Below, one piece after another: positions 24,828 through 35,165 of a stretch of DNA of 64,000 nt. Every line of letters begins with the position of its first letter. The first letter of the stretch is position 1. The position numbers and the translations under genes were made by a program. Origin of the DNA: Sclerotinia nivalis (lineage: Eukaryota > Ascomycota > Leotiomycetes > Helotiales > Sclerotiniaceae); contig JAPEIS010000001.1 of NCBI GenBank assembly GCA_029531795.1, forward strand, positions 1,116,001 to 1,180,000, read 5' to 3'. The notes below the pieces were generated by a model that was given only the letters and a program-made list of their open reading frames with translations, was not told where the DNA came from and did no database searches.

Positions 24828-25970
24828 GAAATCTAGTTCTCTCAATAGTCTGAATATTTCTTTTTCTGTCCTTTACGATTATGTAGGGGTTGGAGTTGCT
24901 AAAAGCTATGGCATTGATTTCGAGGCTGATGGATTCTTTTCTATCTATTCTGAGGTAATGGCATATGCATAGATCTTAGTAAAAAGCTCGAGGGTGAATG
25001 GATTGTTAAAAAAATGTATTGTCGTTTCACGTCAAGTGCTTGCACTCATCCATTTTGATAATGTGCTTCTCGTTGGCTTCCTAGTAACTTCGATCATGCA
25101 CAAAGAATACATAATCGCTCCTATACAGCAGATGCCTAATCCATATCCCATACCCAACACCTATCTTACTCGAAAATACCTAGATAATCATATAATCCAA
25201 TCTCCTATCTAATCCCATCTCACCCAGCATCCTCCAAAAAAAAACTCTCAATAAAGTAGAAATCTCATATCAATCATCCCTTCCCCCCTCTCACAATATT
25301 CCTCCTCGCCCTATATAACTATATGAAAAGTAGGTATACACCGGGGCGGGTACGCAGCACTAGTACTTAATACTTTTAAATACGAGACGAGTACTAGGTG
25401 ATTATATACTTGAAGGGACCTCGGGAGAATGGATGGATTGAAATGTGGGATTTTGTTTGTGGTTTGTGGTTTTGCTTTTGGATGCAATTGAATGATTGAG
25501 TGTTTCTTTGCATTTTGCAAATAATACATAATAGATAATAACCCTAAATATATATAAGGTTAGTATATAGCACCTCACTCACGGGGACAGAGTTAGATTT
25601 TGAAAATGTTAAAAGAGAGTTGAGGCTCGTCGGTGCTATGAAAAGAGTGAGTTGGAAAGCGCATTCGGGGGTGAGATTCTCGGATATAAGTGCATGAAGG
25701 GATTCATTGCGGATTAGGATTCTAGGATATTAAGTACATGAAGGGTTCACAGGGTAGTTAGATATGAAAGTTTTCAATCTTCGAAAATGTTTTACATATT
25801 TGAATGATTTGAATATTCCAAAAGATTTGAATGATTCAAAAGATTCTAATGTGTAGATCAATTGAGAAATCCAAAAGTCTTTCATCAAGGTACTGCAGTC
25901 CAGACTATTGGAAAACCCTGCAGCATCATATAAATCATCGGTCATACCTTCCTCACAACATTTACCCCGT
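24828..25970. other. Convergent intergenic region
   Basis: The eIF3b gene and the S28 peptidase gene converge here, so it holds two 3' UTRs and terminators. About 1.1 kb of AT-rich sequence with no coding frame I would support. Confidence 0.6.
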
Positions 25971-28148
25971 TTACCAACCAGCCTTCAACCACTTCTTAAC
26001 CGTCCTAATCTCCCAAAGATGTGCCTGCTGAATGAATAATGGCTCAGCTGAGATATTTAGGATACCATAGGAGTCCCAATGATGGCCTGCACCCGAGATG
26101 AGGTATTCTGGGTGGAGATCCGTAGAGATGCGTGGACTGGGGGCGTATTGGGAATGATAGCAGAGGTCGAGCCATACGTCGTTATCTAGGATTTATGTCA
26201 GAAGTTGGTAAAAGGTTGAATGAGGATGACTAGGAAAGATGGCTCGAGGTGCTATGGGCTTAACAACTACTTACCTCCGTCGATAAAAGCTAGGCGATCG
26301 GCAGAGAAATTGTACTCGCCGTATTGGTTCCACAAAGTGAGATTGACGGTTGGTGGAATGGAGTTATATTCTCCTGGTGGAAATGCCCAGTTACACCATT
26401 GTTGACTTGTTCTAGTTTAGTACATTGCATATGCTAGGATGGGATCGTGCCTTACGTGTAGTCTGCCTGAAGCACTCTAGATATCAATGACGGCCCTGTC
26501 TCAGGAGCTACTTGCCATGCACCAAGCTCAAGACATGCTTAGGAAAGTAATTAGTATATGATGAACGATCGAAATTGTAAAGGGATACGTACTGGTATAG
26601 AGATACGAACGGCCTTCTCCATTTGTTACGTCAGCGTAGTATGTCTCATTTTGGGTGCCAAAGCACGATGTGCTGTCAATAGGAGCGCCATCACAGATTG
26701 GGATCAGGACGTTCTTGATGTAAGTAGCATAATTTCCTAGGTTTGTCCATGGCTCTCCTCCGGTATAGTTTGAGAGGGCGTAATCGATCCCGGTAACTGC
26801 CTTGGGTGCATCAATGTTGGTGACGTTCGAGCAAAAGTTCCAGAAATCGTTTGAAGTATACAGTGGGCTCCAATTAAGTTCTTGCCATGTGTTCGTTGGG
26901 TAATTCATTGGCCCCCCAACTGCTTTGCATTAGCAGCAATACATCCTAGCAATATCTGGGCTTATCTTACGAGGAAACGCAATAGTCATTGCAAAGTCTC
27001 TGTTATCAGTCAAAGCCTCAAGTCCGAACAGAGATTTGAATTTCTTGATCGCACCAGTGTTGTTGGCGGATACAAGGGCATCAAATTTGTCAATAATGCC
27101 GTTAATACTTGATATGCAGTCTTGGGGACCTAATTTTTGAATTGGATTGTACCTGGGCACAGCATTAGCACTTCAAGCCACCGATATAAAAATTAGATGA
27201 TATTAGCTGACCATTCTGGATATCCCACCACGGTTTTGATAGGGGCACTGGCAGCAATACCACCGAAGAAGATTTCCGGATAAATCCTAAAATGTGGCAT
27301 TAGTTCTGTTACACTACGTCCATATTCACAATCTAAACTGTCGAAAGCCTGTCCGATGCGGGATTTGAAATCCTCACAAGTGATGAAAAAATGACGAGAC
27401 GCTTACTTCACTGATAACGCAGTCTGACCACCAGCTAAAGAGCCTCCATAAAGTATCCATTTGGTGCCTGGTGCAGTGATACTAGCATTGATGCCAGGCA
27501 AGGATACATGTTGCGCAAAGTATGCATTATCCGCAACGGCTAAAGCAAAGATCGTTAGCTGTCAATCTGGCCAAAGATAATTCGTGTGATACGGACTCTG
27601 TTGATTGGTCAAGTATGCCAACTGATCTGTTGTGCTGGTGTTGAACGGGAAGCTCTGGCCATAGTACCGGTTTTCGAGGATAATTCCAAGACCATTGGTA
27701 GCTTCCATCAATATTTGAATGACTGAGAGATAATTAGCAAAATGGCCTAACCGCTGACGGCTCACAACATACTCCCAGTCTGAAGGTTGCTGAATCTGTA
27801 CTGGCCATTGGTTTCTCCTCCAATGTATAGATAAATGGGACCTCCAGGTTTGTAGTAGGTCGCATCGAACCAATATCTTTGTTTGAACGTAGCATTGGTG
27901 TGTGGAGCATACACTGGATCATTTGGGAAATGATCAATCTACATATTAAAATCAGAATTTGTGAATAGAGAGGACCAAAAACTTCAACGCACCGGCTGGT
28001 CTATGGTGTGAGCCTTGTAAGCCAGAGCCTCTCTCCTAGAGATTGATATCGCCGATTCTTTGACAGTACCGACTTTTGTCAGTATAGAAGCACATGTTGA
28101 ACCAATCAACCCAGTGACTACACTGGCCAGGAGCATATTACACCTCAT
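25971..28148 (-). CDS. Secreted serine peptidase of family S28
   Basis: A multi-exon gene with at least eight exons by eye; the ends are firm, some internal borders less so. It begins MRCNMLLASVVTGLIGSTCAS, a signal peptide, and ends RTVKKWLKAGW. Family S28 (prolyl carboxypeptidase and DPP7 relatives) cleaves after proline in acid surroundings. Seen: IDHFPNDPVYAPHTNATFKQ, GGPIYLYIGGETNG, ILENRYYGQSFPF, the nucleophile elbow YGGSLAGGQ, an Asp region (DRLAFIDG, then DDVWLDLC), and the His motif GAGHHWDSYG. N-glycosylation sequons are plentiful. The elbow has Leu where Tyr is usual after Ser. It is probably extracellular or vacuolar, and divergent from the HODM-like gene. Confidence 0.88.
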
Positions 28149-29473
28149 TTTCGAAGACGTACAGAGAAAACAAGATAAAAAATATTGACATGAAGTGGAA
28201 ATGGAAATGGAAATATTTTTCGATCACGCAAAATATATGATATCCTCAGTCCGCAGAATTGTATAGTGTCTTGCATACCAACCATACTTAAACAGGAAGC
28301 TGCGACGGTGTGCAATCTAGTGAAGATTTGTTTTCTCCACGTATTTCTTCATGGCCCCAAACTCATACAAGAAAAGGTCGATCTGATCGTAGAGGAATAG
28401 AACGCCAAGCCATTAAAGGAAGCTTCTATTTCGAAGTATGATTGATATAATTCGGATAAGATCCATGAATAGCCGTTGGGAGAAGCACGTATGTGCAGTC
28501 ATTGGTTGTACAAGTGCGGCTTTTCGCCGGCATAGACGATAACCTTAAGCAGGGGAAAGAAAATCCGGTACCAATTTGCTATTAATATGAATGGCTTTTC
28601 TTTTCTTATAATGAGGAATTGTATACGTTTCCTCGAAGTATAATGATGTGATTCAATGCCCTTCGAGACGATCAAAATGAAAGCATCATCCAAGATGCCA
28701 CCAACCTTCTGTCATTTTTAAGCAGTATTTCCGTGCCACGAGAGATGCCCCTCGTCCATGGTTTTTTCTCTATCTCCAGCCAGCTCAACAATTTTTCTCT
28801 TAATACCTAGAGAATCAGAGAGATGTAATGAGAATTTGGGCGACTAGATGCTCAAGCAGTGATCAATGTGTGTGCTCGGATCAGGTCATCATTATGAACT
28901 ACGTTTCCATCGAGACGCAGTCCTTATCACTGAACGATTGAATTTAAGGTGTGAACTCGGGGTTTTTGACCCTCTACCCTGTAATCGTTTTATAAGATAA
29001 CTACCTAGGTATCTAGGTACCCTTGGAAATCTATAGGTATTAGATACGCCAGGATATTTGATTACATGACTCTGAAGTTGAATTGTTTCAATGGTAATAA
29101 AGTTTTGGGACTATCAAAGAATACATAAATATGATTACATAATAGATTAATCCTATGCTAGTATATTCTACCATATGATTTGTGTCCTTTTCAGATTATA
29201 TCCTCGAATACTATTTGTGATATTTATCTGGTACCCTGAAGCAATTTATAGGGTAACGAACCGGAAAGGTGCTACCCCGGGTTTGCCCTACCCTTCGCCC
29301 TGGATGTACTTGCCAATTCAAGGCCGATTTTCCTGAGTTTGGGAGGGCATATCATTACGAGATAGAGATACTGGTGTGATAAAGAATTGAATATATACCT
29401 ACCTCGTAGTCACGTTTCGTTTGGTTTTCTTATTGTTCAAGATTACACATTGCTCTTGTGCACGTTGATAGCC
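28149..29473. promoter_or_regulatory. Divergent intergenic region, S28 peptidase/HODM-like gene
   Basis: 1.3 kb between two divergent start codons. It should contain both promoters. A trimer of GGAAAT lies just upstream of the peptidase start (about 28197-28214), and paired CCTAGGTA/CTAGGTAC palindromes lie at about 29001-29020. No gene seen. Confidence 0.5.
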
Positions 29474-30979
29474 ATGATGATCTTCTGGTTACAGGTTCTC
29501 GGTGCTGCAATCGTTGGAGTATACGCAGTATGGAAGATACATTCAAAGTATTGGAGATCTCGACGAAATGAAGCGGTACGATACCTCTGGATTCGAGATT
29601 TCTTCCCCTTTCTTTTTTATGAGAGCTTTCCTGGCATTGTCCCAATATCCTCTGAGCAATCAAAGTTGTGATTTCTCGGATTTCTTCTTTTCATCACTTA
29701 TTTCATCAGAATATAATCCCAAAATGTATTATCACAGAACGTAGTCAAGTGACTTCATACTCCTATATACTGCCTACCCAAGTTAACCCCATGGTCTAAT
29801 CGATTTCAGAAGTCCCGTGTCAACAATGAAAAAGCCTCAGACAGTATCCATTCCCCCACAATCGTTCCCTTAACAGATTTTGACTGGCGTACCACCGAGC
29901 CACTTAAAATCCGGCCTTTCAAACCAATATACCATATGACAATGGGTATGAATCTCTTCCCATCCAGGGACTCCTACTGCCCCAGTAGTTCCCAGCTACC
30001 TCTACTTACAGAATAAAGGTCTTCAATCATGCCCTCCATCCGAACTCATAGAAATGGACCGAACGTACCTTGATCGCCTCACGGTCCGCACAAACATAAT
30101 AAGAGACCACACTCCTACAGTCATCCAAGCCCTACCCTCATCTTACGCTGCAATCCAAGAACTCTACACCTACCTAACCACCGTCTATCTTCCCACTCGC
30201 TTCCCCGCCATCTATTCTCTTACCCCAACCTATCTTTTGAATAAAGCAACAAGTCATCACATCCCCTTTCATCCCTCCTCTCCTCTCCAAGCTCTTCATG
30301 AACTAGGTACAAACATTGACACCGATTTTCTCCTCCTCGTTCCTTCTCCAGATGGCGATGGATATATGCTAGGTGGGTTCATTACATGTTTCCCCAGCGG
30401 ATTCGATACCCAAGCATTACTGGGTAAGAAAATAAGGGATATCCATAAACCCGTCCCAAGATACAAGGAGAAGTTGGAGACGAGTATGTATCGAAGTTTT
30501 GATCGATTAGAGGTAGGAAAGATAGTTAAGAGAATCAATGTAAGTTTCCCAGCGATGTTCGAGAAGGGAGTAATTTAACAAATCATACGACGTAGTGGTC
30601 AATAACTACTCATTCGCGTTTATTTGTAGCGAGTGGTAATCATCTGTATGAAGGCGAAGAGGCAAAACTAGAAGAATTTGATATTAATGATGTGAGCACC
30701 TACTTACTTCTTACTTGTACGTTTACTCTACAAATCTAACAACAATAGACGCATCTCCGCTGTGAACGTCAACTAGTACATCGTCTCCCACAAACTAAAG
30801 CCTTGGTATTCTCTTTCAAAACCTACCTGACGCCACTTGCTGAAGTGAAAGAAGAAGGGCTGGGAGAGGAACTGGCAGAGGCAATTGATGGATTGAGGAA
30901 AGGTAGTGTACCGGAGATACATTACTATAAGAGGGGTGTTGTATGGGGTGAGAAAGTCAAGGAGTATTTGAGAAGTTGA
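29474..30979 (+). CDS. DUF3445 / HODM alpha-subunit-like haem protein, membrane anchored
   Basis: Five exons (29474-29575, 29810-29945, 30019-30539, 30596-30691, 30749-30979) give 361 residues. Pfam DUF3445 was renamed after haem-dependent oxidative N-demethylase; the fungal members are often called HRQ family proteins and their substrate is unknown to me. Seen: an N-terminal hydrophobic anchor (FWLQVLGAAIVGVYAVW) followed by Lys/Arg; the family entry motif FKPIYHMTMG, which requires the third exon to start at 30019; FLLLVPSPDGDGYMLGGFIT; WSITTHSRLFVASGN, containing the conserved W-S-x-x-T-H; and RCERQLVHRLPQTKALVFSF near the C-terminus. The first ATG of the hydrophobic exon was chosen. Chemistry is inferred. 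Confidence 0.82.
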
Positions 30980-31112
30980 TAGAGCTGGGAGGCATGGGAT
31001 ACAATGGAATGCAATGGATAAATAGGTTTTGCTTCCTATTGAATGAAGAACTGCCATCGACGACGGTGCTAAAAGTGCCTGAACCAGAAGTCTAACAAGG
31101 CCAGACAGCACC

Positions 31113-31811
31113 TTATGGTGTATCCCCTGTACTCTTCTCTACCTCCGGCACAGTGTATTTAACCGACAGCTCATCCGAGCCAGGAACCGGATTCCTCTCC
31201 ATCAACAAACGCATAACCCTACCAAACCTCGCCTCATGCAAAGAAAGAATGTCCGTCATCAGCAAAGGTTTATGGCTTCCATACCAATGCAACTGAACAC
31301 CATCGATAGAACCCGTAAAACCCTTAGACCCTATGCCCGGGACACCCGACTCAAGTACGCGCATCGCTTGAGCAGTATGTCTCTCATGGTACATATCTTC
31401 GATCCCATTGATTTCCTGCGTCTTCTCCTGTATATTCCTATCGAGATCTGCTTTATGTTCTTCCCACGTCAAATTTCGTTGCTCGCCCAGGAACTTTTCC
31501 ACTAAACCCTCTTTTGACTCGAAGGCAGCACCTGCTTCACTTAGAAGTAACGTCCTTTCCTCTTCCAGTGTCTGCTTCTCGTACGTAGCCGTGGTGAGTG
31601 CATCCTGCCAAATGCGCTCACAAATCGCCGATCGAAATTCAGTCAGTAGATCAGGCTTCGTAATTGGGATGCGGCAGACTTGGTACCACATCTGCGGATG
31701 ACAAGAACCTTGACCTTGAAACCTTACCAATGCATGACGAATTGTGGCTGGCGACGATGAGTTCTGGTGCAACAGGCGTTTTCCCAAAAGCGAACACGAA
31801 ACTTTTGCCAT
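31113..31811 (-). CDS. Unrecognised protein, possibly mitochondrial
   Basis: A single exon of 232 residues with an ATG start. I do not recognise the family. The first 35 residues are basic, rich in Ser, Leu and Arg and free of acidic residues (for example LLGKRLLHQNSSSPATIRHA), which looks like a mitochondrial presequence. Residues about 65-140 are charged and probably helical, with heptad-like spacing (EEHKADLDRNIQEKTQEI). The remainder contains YGSHKPLLMTDILSLHEARF. Composition is protein-like throughout and the gene sits only 133 bases from the stop of the convergent HODM-like gene, so the 3' UTRs probably overlap. Mitochondrial targeting is inference. Confidence 0.7.
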   Translation of the reverse strand: MAKVSCSLLGKRLLHQNSSSPATIRHALVRFQGQGSCHPQMWYQVCRIPITKPDLLTEFRSAICERIWQDALTTATYEKQTLEEERTLLLSEAGAAFESKEGLVEKFLGEQRNLTWEEHKADLDRNIQEKTQEINGIEDMYHERHTAQAMRVLESGVPGIGSKGFTGSIDGVQLHWYGSHKPLLMTDILSLHEARFGRVMRLLMERNPVPGSDELSVKYTVPEVEKSTGDTP

Positions 31812-31975
31812 TATGGAAGAGGCTATTGGATGGGAGGGGAGGATTACATAAAACTTATGGCATTTTATAGATAATAACTGAAGTTTCTATTGTGAACAGG
31901 ACAAATCAAGAATTAATTTAATTTATTTGATTGTTGGCCTTTGCTATCTAATTCAAAGACATCTATGGATACCTG

Positions 31976-32014
31976 CAACGGCATTCATTCAGGCTTCATG
32001 AATGAATGCCGTTG
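31976..32014. repeat. Perfect 16-bp inverted repeat (hairpin)
   Basis: CAACGGCATTCATTCA is followed by a 7-base spacer and its exact reverse complement. It lies 165 bases upstream of the start of the unrecognised gene at 31113-31811. It could be a hairpin in a leader RNA, a dimeric factor site, or a relic of a small element. Confidence 0.85.
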
Positions 32015-32859
32015 AAACCCAGCCTCCGAGAAAGAGATATCCACTTCAAAGTAGAGGCTTCCATTGTTCTTCATTCGATCCAAAGCTGTAGATTGCTTTC
32101 CATTATATTTAGAAGCTGTAGGTAAATCAAAGGGACAATACCTATTGCCGTCCATACCAAGACAGTCAACCTGACCTTTAGAGGGGTAGGCTGTCAGCAT
32201 AGGAATTTACATGTGTATCCTAACTTTCAAAACCTTTGATGTTGCTTATCAAAGAAAGTTAATGTAATTTAGAAGAATGTAGCCTCAGCTGATTCCCAAC
32301 CTTTCAGAAAAGTCTAAACGACATCTCAAGGTCAGGCGCCCAGCAACGGGTTATAAGTATTCTTCGCACAGCGCGAAAACATCTCGTTTTATTGAAGAAA
32401 TCGAGTGCCGTTAAGTAATGTTTTGAAAGCTGGCGTGTTGAATAAAGAAAGGGGAGCGCGGAAAGGAAAGAAATAAAACTGCATGTCTGTTCATTTCAAC
32501 AGTGTTTACCGCGTAGCTGTGAGATCCATACCTATCCTCAACACCCAAACACCTTTGTATATATATATTTGTTTCGTACTGGTGGAACTGAATGGAAGTA
32601 ATCTTGGATCGTATTCGTGGTAGGGAGCTTGCACATAGATTTCAGGTCAGATACCAGATTGTGAAAGATGATAGCACCATCTCAGGACGACCTGAAGTCT
32701 AAGCCAAAGCTGAGAATCTGTTTTCTATTTCGAGGTCGAAAAGAAATGGTTGTTGTACTACAGAAAGTTTGCTGAAGAAAAAAATTCTGCATCGATACAT
32801 AGCTCTTCACTAGCGTCTGCGGTAACCGAGAAGCTATGACTATAAGAGTTCTAGAATCT

Positions 32860-33348
32860 ACTTACCGCACACTATTCGAATTCGTGACAAAATCCCTGCA
32901 AAAACTATATTTTCGCATATAAAATTAAATATCAAATAACTTTTTCAATATCGAATAGAATCAATTGAAATTTTGGAATATAATAATTAATTATCAAAAC
33001 ATTTTAGAAAATTATACATTTTATTTTTAATAATTTTTGATTGGAAATTACAAGTATTTAAAGTTGGGAATTTTCAAAATTTTCACTGTGCAACGTTTTT
33101 TTCATATTTTCCCCATATAAAATAAGCCATTTTTTTGAACTTTTTCATTTCTTTAACTTCGAATATATATAACTTCAAAACAAAAATAAATAAAAATATT
33201 TTGTTCAATTTTTAATAAATCTTGATTAATTATCTTTTTATAAATACAAAATTTAATGAATTATCTTAATATTTCACATATATAATAAAGATTTAAAAAG
33301 GTGAAAAATCGTCATTTTTGGTGTGATTTCGCTGAGTGTGCGGTGAGT
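32860..33348. mobile_element. Candidate MITE: AT-rich block with terminal inverted repeats
   Basis: ACTTACCGCACACT at 32860-32873 is matched by AGTGTGCGGTGAGT at 33335-33348, a 14-base terminal inverted repeat with one mismatch. The enclosed roughly 460 bases are extremely AT-rich with no open frame of note. Size, lack of coding capacity and GC-rich ends fit a non-autonomous DNA transposon (MITE), possibly mutated by repeat-induced point mutation. I could not find a clear target-site duplication, so this is a candidate only. Confidence 0.5.
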
Positions 33349-34507
33349 CCGGTCCAGAACTCTTACAAAAATAATCCCCAATAATGTTCCGTAGTACCGG
33401 TATCGGTATGTTCATGAAAGACTTTCAATTATTATTGGGACGTGGATCCCCTCAGCAAAACTTGAAGTTGCCAAGAATACCGAGAATCTCTCTTTCATTC
33501 AATTGCGGGGCGTACCTGACTGAATATGTATTGCAGGCTTTCATAAGTTTATCACTGTAACATTCGGTTGCATGCTTCATTCAACTCCACAGCACCACCG
33601 CGGTACCGTATCAAAACGTTATGCAGCTCGGCCGCTGGCAGGACCCTTCTCCTTGATCTTGCAGGTTCACAAAGTACAGAGAGGTATGAGGCAATATTCT
33701 GCGGAGCAATAAAACTTCTTCTGGAAGCCACACAAGGCTCTCCAATTGAAAGGAAGAATGGCGCCATATAGCCCCGTGAGTCTCGTGCATTTCCATTACG
33801 TTTTGATTCCTGTACCCAGGCCAAAACCTTCAATTTTGGCTCAAATTTTTTCTTCTTTGAGTATCACCAACTCCTTCGGTTGGTTCTGAATGGAAATCAA
33901 GGAATCCAGACCGCTGTTGTCGCATTGAGCAACTGTAGATATCCTACTCATTTCATCCTCATTGAATAATACAATCTCAATGATTGGATAGGCGTCCAAA
34001 AATTCAACGGATCAAGGAAGGACACTTGGAACGGATTGCCCAGTTAGTAGGATGTCTCTCCTAGTCCGGGCACTGCGGCATTAAATACATAGTACCACAT
34101 GATATGAAGGATTGAGGAGAATTTGATTGTAGTAAATTACTTGGAGAATTGAGGCTAAGATTGTATTGAGAAAGTCCTTTCATTTTCCTTTCTTCTTGCT
34201 CTTGTCGTCTTGTTCGCTCAATAGTGGATCAAGCATATAAATATCCCCTTCCCCGCAATATCAGAGTCAGCCTCTGCTCGATTTGAAAGTTCTTATTACA
34301 ATTTCACTATCAGACTGTTGCACATTATCACGCAATAAGGTGTAATTCACTCGTTTGCTACTGGAATTCGGCCAGGCTTGAACAAAGAACCTTTGCGACA
34401 CAGCCTTCCACTTGGAAAACTGCGCAAAAACTTTCCCCCTTTCTAAATCCGGATCAAACAACCAAACGCTTTCCATTCATCTTCCGAAGCATCGTCAACC
34501 ATTAAAA

Positions 34508-35165
34508 ATGGCAGCTTTACCTCAATATCTTGCCGAAGAAGAGCTTCGTCGCGCTTCCTCTTCCTCTATCCGATCAGCTAACCTCTCCCACGGTCGCGGA
34601 GGCGCTGGTAAGCTTTTGATATCTGCTCTGACATTTTACTTGATTGACATATTTGCTCAGGTAACATTGGAACTTCTCCTCACGATGCAGAACCTGTTAC
34701 TCTCAACACCCCCACCCTCAAAGGTGACGTCTACACCACCGGTCGCGGAGGAAGTGGGAATATGACAAAGAACACCGATCCTGAGTCGGCCAGACGGGTA
34801 AGTTTTCAGTACCCACTACCAAGTTGTATTTAATGCTGACAAAAAGCAGGCGCAAGATGTCGTTGGGTATGTCGAATCATAAGACGCAAGTCACTTGCAG
34901 CAATACCGAATTCTAACTTAAATGTTCTAGCACCCCGAGAAGAGAATCTTCATCATCAAGCCATGTTGGACGGGGCGGGGCAGCTAATGTCTTCAAACCA
35001 AGCGAGGCCGAGATCGCCGCAGCACGCAAAGATGTCAAATGGGATAGTGCAATCTCAGATGAGGATGAGCCTTATTACATCAAGCCCGACAACAAGCCCG
35101 AAAGCGAGAAGGGTCTCGCGGACAAGGGAAAGGCATGGTTGAAGGAAAGGATGGGCAAGGCTTAA
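34508..35165 (+). CDS. Small DUF3602 / Par32-like protein
   Basis: Four exons (34508-34607, 34661-34797, 34850-34866, 34931-35165) give 162 residues. Seen: three GRGG-x-x-N repeats (HGRGGAGNIG, TGRGGSGN, VGRGGAANVF), the hallmark of DUF3602, each placed next to Ser/Thr/Pro-rich sequence, and a charged lysine-rich C-terminus. Yeast Par32, with the same repeats, is phosphorylated after rapamycin treatment and inhibits the ammonium transporters Mep1 and Mep3; whether this shorter protein does so is inference. The third exon is only 17 bases but is needed to join the frames and has good splice sites. Confidence 0.82.

Larger units (their letters stand above)
31812..34507. other. Divergent intergenic region with mobile-element-like sequence
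   Basis: 2.7 kb between divergent starts. It contains a perfect 16-bp hairpin (31976-32014) and an AT-rich, inverted-repeat-bounded block (32860-33348), both listed separately. A frame at 33568-33771 and its antisense partner have no features I would support. The promoter of the Par32-like gene lies at the right end, where a C/T-rich stretch precedes its ATG. Confidence 0.55.
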
